DNA from: Candidatus Melainabacteria bacterium
Lineage (GTDB): Bacteria > Cyanobacteriota > Vampirovibrionia > Obscuribacterales > Obscuribacteraceae
Assembly (NCBI GenBank): GCA_003151275.1
Contig: PLXC01000094.1
Span: forward strand, 110,037-174,036
Direction: 5' to 3'
DNA: 64,000 nucleotides
Part shown: piece after piece, positions 37,201 through 44,704 of the stretch
How positions within the stretch are numbered: position 1 is the stretch's first letter
How the letters are laid out: every line of letters begins with the position of its first letter
Program-made: the position numbers and the translations under genes
The notes under the pieces: generated by a model
Seen by the model: the letters and a program-made list of their open reading frames with translations, nothing else
Told to the model about the DNA's origin: nothing
The model's database searches: none

Positions 37201-40200
37201 GAGCGCAGAAAATTGTCGAAGGCAACGACTTTGATTCCTCTCCGCAAAACTTGATCAAGCAAGGTGTAATTGGGTTCACCAGCTTTGCCTTAAACTGTGT
37301 TGGTCCGGAAATGTTTGCAGCCGAAGGACCGCTGCTGAGCAGCGCCCTCGAGGGAACGCTCACCACAATTGGTGCCAAAACAGCACTCAAGGAAGGCGGC
37401 GAAACAGCGCTACAAGACTTGCTTAAGCAAGGGTTCACCAAAGGCGCATTGGACGACGGAGCGGTCAGCAAATTCGCCAGCAGCTATCTTGAGAACCCAG
37501 CAGAGGTTGATGCATTCAAGGCGAATCTGCAAGGTTCTTTCGATGCCTCCAATAAAGCTCTTACCACCCAAATGCAGGAACTCGCTCAGCAGCAGGCTGC
37601 GCAATGGGCGGAGAAATCAACTGGCGAAAAACTTGTGATCAGAGGCGGTGAACTCGTTCGCGAAGTCGGCACAAATGCAGGGATCGGTGCTGGTGCCAAC
37701 GTAACATCCGAACTCGTTGTGGCACCATTCAGCCCGGACGGCCTCAATCCCGATCGTTTGCTGGAAAGCGCATTTTCTGGTGCCGCAGCTGGTGCCGGCA
37801 TGACCTTGCTACTAAAACCTATTGGCTTCGGTGCCGGCAGACTTGCCGAGCGTTTCGGCGATCACGCCATGGTCGGCGATGGCGCGAACTCGGGCATCCC
37901 AATGAACGTCACGAAGGGCGAAGACGGACATCTTTATTACGACCCCAAAAACAACTTGCCCGGCTATGAAATCACGCGTCAAGACGGCAGTGTCGTCAAA
38001 GTCGAAGGTGACCAGCCGATCCGCTTCGAGAATGGCGATCAACTGACGAAGGCTCCAGACAACGTCAAGATCGAAGACCACGATGGCCAGACTGTGATAA
38101 CGGATGGCGTGCATGATGCCCCTGTCACCACGGCTGCACGCATGAATGATGATGCACCTGCCACCATGTTTGGTGATGAGAAAAAAGGCTGGTTCGGACG
38201 CCTCAAAGATGCAGTTTCAGACGCCTGGAAAGGAATTTGGGATAAAAAACCCGTCGCGCCGACCTTCAAAGGGCAAGATGACGTCGCGATTTCACTCAAC
38301 GGTCGGGAATACAATCTCGGTCCAGATGGCAAACTCCAGATCGGCCGCGGACTTGATTCAAGCCTAAGTCACGACGGCTATGTTTCTGGTAATCATGGAA
38401 CCCTCGAATACAAAGACAATAAATTTTACTATACCGACACCTCCACAAATGGATCTTATATTCAACGGAATGGGCAGTGGGAACGTCTTCCGAAGGATCA
38501 ACCAGTCGAAATCAATCCGCTAGACGAAGTTCGCCTTGGTGGCGTCAACGGCCCACCGCTCGATTTGTTTCCAAAGAGCGGACCGGTCGATCGCACGGTT
38601 TCACTTAACGGCGTAGACCTGCAGCCCGGAGCCGACGGCTCAATTCCTATCGGTCGTGACCAGGCGGGCTTGCAAGACGGTGCCAATGACATTTTATCCA
38701 TGCGTGTAAGCCGCGACCATGGCGATCTGCGATTTGACGGAAACACCCAGCAATATATTTTCACCGACCACCATTCCGGCAACGGCACATACATCGAACG
38801 CGCAGATGGCTCATGGACTCAGATTCAGGACGGCAAAATATATACAAGGGCCAAGGACGCGCCACCGGATCAGTGGGTTTATCAACAAGACAACAATTCC
38901 GCCTATGTAAAAGACGGCGACAAAATTCACCTCGCTTCTGAAAATGGCCCAGCAGTTATCGTTGCGGAGCAGCGAGGACGATTATTGCAGGATGGCAGTA
39001 CTCAGTACCACCGCCCTGAAGGCGATTACATCTACAAGCTAGATGGCGACTCTGTCTTCAAAAATCACAGCGGCGAACAAACCTTCCGTGATAAAGCGGG
39101 AAATGTCCTGCGAACCGAAAGCCCGACGGGAAAAAACATAGAATTCAAGTACGACAATAACGGCAACCTTACTGCAACCAAGATCAGTAACGGCCAAAGC
39201 TGGGAAGGATATCAAACCACAGATGGTGGCAAGACTTGGTTCCACGATACAGCCGACGCGGCTGCTCCCAATGGCTATCGCACCGAGCGATTTGACGGCA
39301 AAGTCGAAGTTAACGGTGACGGTTCTGTTCGCACAATTCCGAATGATGCCAGGCAGCCGATCGAGATCAAACGCGTCGACGGCAGTACGGAGAAAATGTA
39401 CAGTAATGGTTTCCATGAATATGAGCCGGCCGACTTCAACACCGAACGGGCAAATCTGCGAGCCGTTGCCGACTATACATTCGGCGATGCGGCGCAGCGC
39501 GATCGATTCTTGCAATTCTCGAGTGAATTTGAAGCACGCGCCGCGCGTGAAGGCATTCCGCAAGAGAAGGTAGCCGGAGTGTATCAACAGGTAGAACGTT
39601 TGATGCAGGGGGGCAACGATGCTGCTCTCAATGAAGCAGACCGTGCACGTCTAGCCGAGCAGATGATGTACAATGCGGCTCATCCGGAAACAATCGACCA
39701 GGGTGCTAACAACACTTGCAACGTCACGACCATAGAAATGAGAATGTTCGCGCGTGATCCAGAAGCGGCTGCACGCGTCATTACTGATGTTGCGCTTAAT
39801 GGGAAGTACGTCACACCGGAAGGGAAAGTCGTCGACGTAGGCCGCGTCGGCGGCCTTGAGTACAGACCAGATCCGGGCAAACCGGATATTATGTCCAATG
39901 GCTTCGATCGCGGCTCTAGCACCGGTGTCAAATACCCGGCTGATGTTAAGGCTGATGGTTACAGAAACTGGGCCGACGAAATTTTCCAGAACACCGCCGT
40001 CAATTTAAACTATTCAGATGCCACCACCTACATTACGCAAGAAGGTGGGAATTGGGTTAGAAAGCCAGTGCCAGAGGGCGGAGTGGTTCAGTATTCGAAC
40101 CGTCCTGGCGAAGGGGAGCGTCTTGTCTTGTACGGACCAGACGGGCGCTACTTGAAAACGACAGAGATCGGGCAGGGTCCCAACGTAGCTGCCGACGATC

Positions 40201-40571
40201 TTGGAGACATTTACAACAAACTGGTGCCGTCACACGCGCCCGATGGTTACATTGCCAACGGAGTAGATGACGGCTTCGTGATTGCCGGTAGACCAGGTCG
40301 CAGTGGCATGGTGGTGCCGCAAAGCGATAGCGACTTGTTCAAAAAATTATCTGAGATGGGGCAAAATGGTAAGCTACCCGCGATTGCATGGGTTGATACC
40401 GACAAGAGTCCGACTCTATTTGGTGCTCCTCAAGGTGATCATGGCAGTCACGTCGTAACCATTACCGATGTCGACCCCAAGACAGGCATGGTCAAAGTGG
40501 TCAACCAATGGGGTGAAGTTAACAACAAATGGATATCAGTGCAGGAGCTTTATGGGGCTTTGTATAGGTAG
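34218..40571 (+). CDS. Giant multidomain protein: annexin-like repeats, two FHA domains, papain-like peptidase
   Basis: 2117 residues, no signal peptide. Residues 1-950 are charged helical repeats whose spacing (DKDKISQLLEPLGQEDRKRL, then IYHDKF, then LRHELKDKLGG) resembles annexin repeats. About 952-1001 is an Ala-rich hydrophobic stretch (VVDAAITAAAVTAVIASGG). FHA domains lie at about 1353-1448 (IGRGLDSSLSHDGYVSGNHG, TSTNGSYIQ) and 1457-1576 (IPIGRDQ, VSRDHGDLRFDG, HHSGNGTYI). A short Rhs-like stretch (KYDNNGNLTATK) follows. The C-terminus has Cys1834 in QGANNTCNVTTIEM, His2078 in HGSHVVTI and Asn2096 in NQWG, a papain-like Cys-His-Asn triad. Inferred: a phospho-peptide-guided protease or polymorphic effector. 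The partner gene starts 6 bp downstream. Confidence 0.8.
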   Translation: MLADAGGATTDTTKKDPKAVDAQTAQASANLLADAVTQKDHAAGTDGGAANAYTLLKTGVDQYAQDKTHTTEDVKKYWETLSAKLTQNGVLPELALITGKQNLTESDLLKDDKPAVPVRSLDDETLNKTADELHKAIHNTSGAAFWEHDDPDKDKISQLLEPLGQEDRKRLEEIYHDKFDSKGGADTLRHELKDKLGGDNGVDWRRAEADLNRTDGKTNDAGALMVAITESRGDKDKGNAEIRGVLETLNSEQIANLDADFRKAYGISYQDALKKANLSDATKDALPILEKGVDNKTKDDIIKLANIAVDRGDKHLFGEALRGDTADNAAARQQLMNDETFKNKLAEKFKSQGYEDGDVDKKAKFEQKVDRVALDYLTEGRISLATITSEDTGKWIFNNDDNVSLAAKNASQDERDQYARGRDAASKDPKQQSDQEKTDAAFYNKIHKAFKNGGSDKQVAIWEDELTHGKDTLITSVAKTHDDGWGPLNFGSGTNMNDAMTRVEQMNEEDFKNLQDPKYYAQFKDSLRKYSDDGEYNRIMGLVDQKLVDDKGNKRDFLGSQTVHRSLSEVVDDNKSHAFLCFGTSYNGKNILDNIENLSQDDAKKYQSDANFRKDVDSLINGNLSDEEKMLAHRLLDQSAKTGDPPKLAGDDEAKFLHDKIHGADAQTLIADGQAMLEKNPDLRQRLTGSIQDLKGDDLILKGDIEDALTESYYKSQPMPPDGSYGLDNPTADQKLQSISDDLFKNGSLTLQSKLDLNFSKVDLIGEIAKAPEAERSQLRGQLNEQERQVLDAAVSNPNQELSTADKMRLFIIGDGGNYSDFQGELDTLHKTNDFNAIQNLKDEYSRKYHGDIDNDFLNKVSSSDKNLYKNLLTPENGDGRQTFYDNLKKQLDENGLSVDGTSSTMQKSIDQNANALEEYQKIYKTLPPDAQQALDKYFNDSLEQYKQSKDKLAEIVVDAAITAAAVTAVIASGGTLAPAAIALLATGAAAFRVGAQKIVEGNDFDSSPQNLIKQGVIGFTSFALNCVGPEMFAAEGPLLSSALEGTLTTIGAKTALKEGGETALQDLLKQGFTKGALDDGAVSKFASSYLENPAEVDAFKANLQGSFDASNKALTTQMQELAQQQAAQWAEKSTGEKLVIRGGELVREVGTNAGIGAGANVTSELVVAPFSPDGLNPDRLLESAFSGAAAGAGMTLLLKPIGFGAGRLAERFGDHAMVGDGANSGIPMNVTKGEDGHLYYDPKNNLPGYEITRQDGSVVKVEGDQPIRFENGDQLTKAPDNVKIEDHDGQTVITDGVHDAPVTTAARMNDDAPATMFGDEKKGWFGRLKDAVSDAWKGIWDKKPVAPTFKGQDDVAISLNGREYNLGPDGKLQIGRGLDSSLSHDGYVSGNHGTLEYKDNKFYYTDTSTNGSYIQRNGQWERLPKDQPVEINPLDEVRLGGVNGPPLDLFPKSGPVDRTVSLNGVDLQPGADGSIPIGRDQAGLQDGANDILSMRVSRDHGDLRFDGNTQQYIFTDHHSGNGTYIERADGSWTQIQDGKIYTRAKDAPPDQWVYQQDNNSAYVKDGDKIHLASENGPAVIVAEQRGRLLQDGSTQYHRPEGDYIYKLDGDSVFKNHSGEQTFRDKAGNVLRTESPTGKNIEFKYDNNGNLTATKISNGQSWEGYQTTDGGKTWFHDTADAAAPNGYRTERFDGKVEVNGDGSVRTIPNDARQPIEIKRVDGSTEKMYSNGFHEYEPADFNTERANLRAVADYTFGDAAQRDRFLQFSSEFEARAAREGIPQEKVAGVYQQVERLMQGGNDAALNEADRARLAEQMMYNAAHPETIDQGANNTCNVTTIEMRMFARDPEAAARVITDVALNGKYVTPEGKVVDVGRVGGLEYRPDPGKPDIMSNGFDRGSSTGVKYPADVKADGYRNWADEIFQNTAVNLNYSDATTYITQEGGNWVRKPVPEGGVVQYSNRPGEGERLVLYGPDGRYLKTTEIGQGPNVAADDLGDIYNKLVPSHAPDGYIANGVDDGFVIAGRPGRSGMVVPQSDSDLFKKLSEMGQNGKLPAIAWVDTDKSPTLFGAPQGDHGSHVVTITDVDPKTGMVKVVNQWGEVNNKWISVQELYGALYR

Positions 40572-40577
40572 TAAACT

Positions 40578-41093
40578 ATGGTCGTGACTGAGACATCCCT
40601 TGAATTACGAGACTTTGGCTGCATTGCGTCAATGCAGATGCCGCCAGGCTGGTCTGCGCCGCCGGAAGATGATCCATCTTCAGCGCCATTTGCCGAAATG
40701 CGCTTCTTTCCTGCATACGAAAAAGATACTTACGTGAGTGTGACATACACTAGGCGTCCCGAAGACGGCTCAATCCTCCAAGGAATTCTGTCAAAGCCGC
40801 CACATATGTTGCTGTTTGCAGAGCAGAACTCACTGCAATACATGTTAGGCGCCGACTTCTCAGCCAAGAGTTTTCGGGCTCTCAAGATCGCCACCGAACC
40901 CTGGAACCATCGCATGTGCATCATGATACGCGGTCGCTGGTTGAACACTCAGCATGACTGCCTCTGGCTTGTGACAAATAGAAATGAGGACTGTTCTTCC
41001 AAGCAGCAGGTGAACTTTCGGATCGCCCAAGACCATTCCATCAAGTTTCATCCGATGATCACAAGGTCTCTTCAATCGATAGCCTGGCGTTAA
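40578..41093 (+). CDS. Partner of the giant FHA/peptidase protein (candidate immunity or chaperone protein)
   Basis: 171 residues, soluble, no recognised family. ELRDFGCIASMQMPPGWSAPP at the start and IMIRGRWLNTQHDCLWLVTN near residue 112 are notable. It begins 6 bp after the giant gene, its AGGTAG ribosome site overlapping the preceding stop region, so translation is coupled. The C-terminal 60 residues recur (RGRWLNT ... HSIKFHP versus HGRWLNT ... HIFKSIKW) in the remnant at 41484-41675, which again directly follows a fragment of the giant gene. Conserved adjacency suggests a cognate pair: inhibitor, immunity protein or secretion chaperone. This is inference. Confidence 0.65.
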   Translation: MVVTETSLELRDFGCIASMQMPPGWSAPPEDDPSSAPFAEMRFFPAYEKDTYVSVTYTRRPEDGSILQGILSKPPHMLLFAEQNSLQYMLGADFSAKSFRALKIATEPWNHRMCIMIRGRWLNTQHDCLWLVTNRNEDCSSKQQVNFRIAQDHSIKFHPMITRSLQSIAWR

Positions 41094-41171
41094 TTGCTTG
41101 TCGTCCATAACCGAGCGAGCCAGTATTTAGAGATAAACCGGCTATTTCTCCGCTGCGCATTATGTATTATT

Positions 41172-41207
41172 TTCTAAAATCCGAAATCCTTCTAAAATCC
41201 GAAATCC
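41172..41207. repeat. Perfect 18-bp tandem duplication
   Basis: The unit TTCTAAAATCCGAAATCC occurs twice without a gap at 41172-41189 and 41190-41207, in the non-coding gap between the partner gene and its remnant copy. Confidence 0.9.
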
Positions 41208-41252
41208 GTATGGTTAAACGGTCTTAGCTTTCACCGGCTCTAAAAGCTGCTA

Positions 41253-41483
41253 CACGGAAAAGATTCGCTGATCACCGGTCTTGCGAACACTCACAACGAT
41301 GGCAAGGGTCCGTGGAACTGGGGACAAGGCACAAACATGAACGATGCCATGACGCGCGTCGAACAAATGAGTGCGGATGATTTCGAGCAATTGAAAGATC
41401 CAAAATACTACCAACAATTCAAACAGGCTTTGAAGAGTTACTCGGACGTGGGAAATGCCACCGGATACTTAACTGATAAGTGA
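41253..41483 (+). pseudogene. Remnant of a second giant-protein gene (N-terminal repeat region)
   Basis: Translation gives HGKDSLITGLANTHNDG, then GTNMNDAMTRVEQMSADDFE, then LKDPKYYQQFKQALKSYSD, and a TGA. It aligns without gaps for about 65 residues with residues around 464-538 of the giant protein (HGKDTLITSVAKTHDDG; GTNMNDAMTRVEQMNEEDFK; LQDPKYYAQFKDSLRKYSD). A stop precedes it in frame and no start is evident. The divergence shows a separate paralogue, not a recent copy. Confidence 0.8.
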
Positions 41484-41675
41484 ACAATAAAAATACACGG
41501 ACGTTGGCTCAACACTCTTGAGGAAACGATCAGTTGTCTGGTAGACGTTCGAGGCGACGGTCAGATAGTGCAACAAGTGTATTTCTGCGCTCCAGTGACC
41601 AGTTTTGCTGAATATCGCGAAATTGCCGATCATATTTTCAAATCCATTAAATGGAAGCTTCATGTAGAGCATTGA
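41484..41675 (+). pseudogene. Remnant of a second partner gene (C-terminal third)
   Basis: Starting immediately after the stop of the previous remnant and in the same frame, the text reads TIKIHGRWLNTLEETISCLV, ending DHIFKSIKWKLHVEH. It matches the C-terminal third of the partner protein at 40578-41093 (IMIRGRWLNTQHDCLWLVTN ... SLQSIAWR). The 5' two thirds and the whole C-terminal part of the giant paralogue are missing, so one deletion fused the two ends of an ancestral two-gene unit. Confidence 0.7.
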
Positions 41676-41899
41676 CGGCAGAAGCATTGCATTTCTTCTG
41701 GTATCGCTGGCGGCATTATGGTGGCTTAGCGGTGAATTTTCACGATAAATGTCTAGATGAGATCGAGAGGTTTTTATGTCAGTCGAAATAATCCGCCGCT
41801 GCAAATTTTGCTAAACGCAGCGCTACACCATGCTCTCAACATAATGCACAGTTCTGCGCACCGTCAGTGGTGACCTTGTGATCGGTGCCGGGACTTAAG

Positions 41900-44542
41900 T
41901 TAATGGCCTTTTTTCAAACTTTCGCTAAGGTTATGCAACTGAATCGCGTACTCTTGCGCTTCTTTTTCTTTGTGATCGGCATTCAACGTTTGGATCAAAA
42001 TTATATATGCAGGCTGAGAACCAGGCTGGTCTACCAACAACTCCTTAAGCATTCGCTCCGCGACTAAAGGCTGATTAAGATGTGCATATGTAGCAACTGC
42101 TAACAATCTGAGATCTGTCGATTGCTTCCAGACCTTAGGTAACTTTCTTAAAATTGTCATGGCGTGCTCATACAATGGCAATGCTAGCCGCCATTGTTTT
42201 TGCCTGTAATACAAATCACCCAGGCACCTCATAGGCGCGGTGCATTCGAGAGATTCGCCTTTGCCAATTTCTGAATATCGAGAAATAGCTTCTTTGAACA
42301 AAGGTTCGGCGACTGCTTCTGGTGAGTGATTAAACACATAGTCAAGTCCCAGGTTCGTAACGTTGTCGATCATCAGAGGGTCTTCGCGAGCGCGGTCATC
42401 GTCGAAGAGTTGGCGAATTTTCTCCCGAACCTTAATTGCGTTTTTCCTGTCTGAGTTCAGATCCAGCGCAGTTGCCTGCTGTAGATAAATGGTGCGAATA
42501 TCTCGACGCTGCCCTTGTTCGGCGGCTTTATCAAGCGGCTTCACTTTTTCCAAGGACTGGGCTGCTTCTTCTAGAATTTTATTGGCTTGTACAAACGCCT
42601 GCGAAGCGTCCTTAGGGATAGCGTGAGCCGCACCGGTGCTTCCACCTGTCCCGTACATCAGTAAGCATTCACCTTGATTCTTTAAGCATCGCGAAATTTC
42701 TCGGTAGTTAGGATCAGAATCACTTTTCAAAAGAGTGCTTGCTTGGCCATATTTTGCAGCTGCTAATTTATATAGCTTACTCATCTTCAGCTTATGAGCC
42801 TCTTTTACCAAAGCAGCTGCTGGAGTCATGTCTTTGGCGAAATCTATCAAGGAACACGCTGGAATTTTTTTCTTTAATCGGGCCAATCCGACTTTAGTTA
42901 AGTGATGACAATCAATTACTACCAATTTTTTCAGATTTTGTAAGCCAACTAAATTATCGACATCATCATTGGAGAATCCAGTTTTGGTCAGATTCAACTC
43001 GCGCAAATTAGTCAAATGCGCTACAACTTTTAGGCCTGCGTCATTGACAAACGTGCGCTCAAGGTCAAGCTCTTGCAGTGTCGTCATATCCTTCAGAGCA
43101 TGAAGATCTTTTACGTCTGTTCCTCTTAATCCTAGTTTTTCAAGTTTTAGTTTACTGATGTGTTCAAGTCCCAGATCATCTATATGAGCGTCGCTCAGAA
43201 TCAATTTGTTCGCATTGGTGGCGTTTCCCAGCAAGGCCATGTCACTATCATCAATGTCTCTAAAGCTGCCAATTTTAGTTAAATCTAAAAGAGGATCTTG
43301 CTGTCGCACCGCAAACTTTATTGCGTCCTCTTTCTGCTGTTTCGTCGATAGCTCGTTGATTGAAGAAGAAGAAGAAGAAGAGGGCGGCATCTCAGGGGTG
43401 ATAGATTTTTTCGACGGAGAAAAGAGAATCACGACGAAAGCAGCGGTAACGCACGCACAAATTGCTGCAGCAATGCCCCCTACTTGCCAGTTAGACAATC
43501 TGGGCGCTTTTTCGGTAAATCTGTCGAGTGCTTTGCCAGACTGCAGCCTACCTATAGCGGTCTTCAGTTCTTCCATAGATCGGTATCTGTAATCCGGATT
43601 TTTCTCCAACAAACGTGCCACCATGGCTTCAAGATCAGGGTCGAATTTCTTTTTCCCTAACAATGATTGACTCAACGAAACGGGCTTGTCGTTTAAGTGC
43701 ATCATCATCGTTTCGATTGATGTGGTGCCCGAAAATGGAGGAGCACCAGTCAACGTCTCGTACATGACACAACCAAGTGAATATAAGTCTGAACGACTGT
43801 CTGTTTTTCCACCTCTTGTCTGTTCAGGGCTCATATAAAGTGGGCTGCCAACTGTGTCCCCGGTCTTGGTCAACTGATTCGATCCATTCGGACCATCGTC
43901 GCCATCGATCAATTTTGCAATGCCGAAATCCATGATGCGTACTTCTTCTTGTCCCTCTCTGCGCGTCAGCATTATGTTGCTTGGTTTAAGATCGCGGTGC
44001 AGCACACCGCGATTGTGAGCGTGAGCTAGTGCATCGCATATCTGATCAAAAATTCGCAGGAAACGTTCAACTGAGAGCGGTCCATCCCGCTCAATCACTT
44101 GAGCAAGCGAAAGTCCTTGAACAAAATCCATGACCATGTAAGGTTGTCCAGACTCTGTGATGGAAAGGTCGTGAACACTAATGATGTATGGATGCTCCAG
44201 CATGCCCACTGCTTTACCTTCGACTTGAAAACGACGAAACGCTGTAGTCGATACCAGGTGTGGATGCAACATCTTGATGGCAACGACCTTATTGAGAACA
44301 GTCTGTCGAGCCTTGTAAATAACTCCCATGCCGCCCGCACCGATCGTGCCAAGAAATTCGTATCGATGCTTAAAAGCGGGTTCGTCTTCCAGCGCCTGGA
44401 TGAGATTCGTTCCGTCTTTGGGGCAAGAGGTCACTTGCGCCTCGACCTCAAGCCCGCAGGCAGGGCACTGCCTCCGTGCAGGAACAATCTGCTGGTCGGC
44501 TGCTTCCTGGAACTTGTTTTGCCTATCCTCGTTCATCGTCAT
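41900..44542 (-). CDS. Ser/Thr kinase with zinc ribbon, transmembrane helix, leucine-rich repeats and TPR tail
   Basis: 880 residues. A zinc ribbon CPACG ... CPKDG is at about 25-42. The kinase domain (60-330) has GAGGMGVIYKA, VAIKML, HRDLKPSNIML, DFGIAK and SPLYMSPEQ and looks active. The membrane helix IAAAICACVTAAFVVILF is at about 360. The outer part has leucine-rich repeats (about 435-560: LILSDAHIDDLGLEHISKL, LQELDLERTFVNDAGLKVV) and a TPR-like region (590-870: MRCLGDLYYRQKQWRLALPL). Same architecture class as the kinase at 17751-19850 with added modules. Confidence 0.88.
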   Translation of the reverse strand: MTMNEDRQNKFQEAADQQIVPARRQCPACGLEVEAQVTSCPKDGTNLIQALEDEPAFKHRYEFLGTIGAGGMGVIYKARQTVLNKVVAIKMLHPHLVSTTAFRRFQVEGKAVGMLEHPYIISVHDLSITESGQPYMVMDFVQGLSLAQVIERDGPLSVERFLRIFDQICDALAHAHNRGVLHRDLKPSNIMLTRREGQEEVRIMDFGIAKLIDGDDGPNGSNQLTKTGDTVGSPLYMSPEQTRGGKTDSRSDLYSLGCVMYETLTGAPPFSGTTSIETMMMHLNDKPVSLSQSLLGKKKFDPDLEAMVARLLEKNPDYRYRSMEELKTAIGRLQSGKALDRFTEKAPRLSNWQVGGIAAAICACVTAAFVVILFSPSKKSITPEMPPSSSSSSSINELSTKQQKEDAIKFAVRQQDPLLDLTKIGSFRDIDDSDMALLGNATNANKLILSDAHIDDLGLEHISKLKLEKLGLRGTDVKDLHALKDMTTLQELDLERTFVNDAGLKVVAHLTNLRELNLTKTGFSNDDVDNLVGLQNLKKLVVIDCHHLTKVGLARLKKKIPACSLIDFAKDMTPAAALVKEAHKLKMSKLYKLAAAKYGQASTLLKSDSDPNYREISRCLKNQGECLLMYGTGGSTGAAHAIPKDASQAFVQANKILEEAAQSLEKVKPLDKAAEQGQRRDIRTIYLQQATALDLNSDRKNAIKVREKIRQLFDDDRAREDPLMIDNVTNLGLDYVFNHSPEAVAEPLFKEAISRYSEIGKGESLECTAPMRCLGDLYYRQKQWRLALPLYEHAMTILRKLPKVWKQSTDLRLLAVATYAHLNQPLVAERMLKELLVDQPGSQPAYIILIQTLNADHKEKEAQEYAIQLHNLSESLKKGH

Positions 44543-44565
44543 CCGATAGTGCCAACTAGATCATT

Positions 44566-44596
44566 GTGCCCCGTGCGGAGAATACGCCCGGGGCAC
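44566..44596. promoter_or_regulatory. Hairpin in the leader of the zinc-ribbon kinase gene
   Basis: GTGCCCCG and CGGGGCAC form an 8-bp perfect stem with an inner GCG/CGC pair and a 7-nt loop, 24-54 bp upstream of the kinase start. No T-tract. It may control translation or act as an operator. Confidence 0.35.
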
Positions 44597-44656
44597 AGAT
44601 TTGTTGAAATGAGAATTAGCACAAAATCGACGCGGCAAAACGACTTTCCATCAAAG

Positions 44657-44689
44657 AGAGCCTCTGAAGCTCTGCATCCGGGGATGCAG
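44657..44689 (-). terminator. Putative terminator hairpins after the secreted repeat protein gene
   Basis: CTGCATC/GATGCAG with a CGGG loop (44672-44689) lies 16 bp beyond the stop at 44705. It overlaps an alternative AGAGC/GCTCT hairpin (44657-44673) that is followed on the minus strand by CTTT. The T-tract is short, so efficiency is uncertain. Confidence 0.4.
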
Positions 44690-44704
44690 CTCTTGCCTAG
44701 CGAC

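Noticed and set aside
41469..41804. 111-codon minus-strand frame
   Set aside because: It lies antisense to the partner-gene remnant, whose similarity to the intact partner is on the plus strand.
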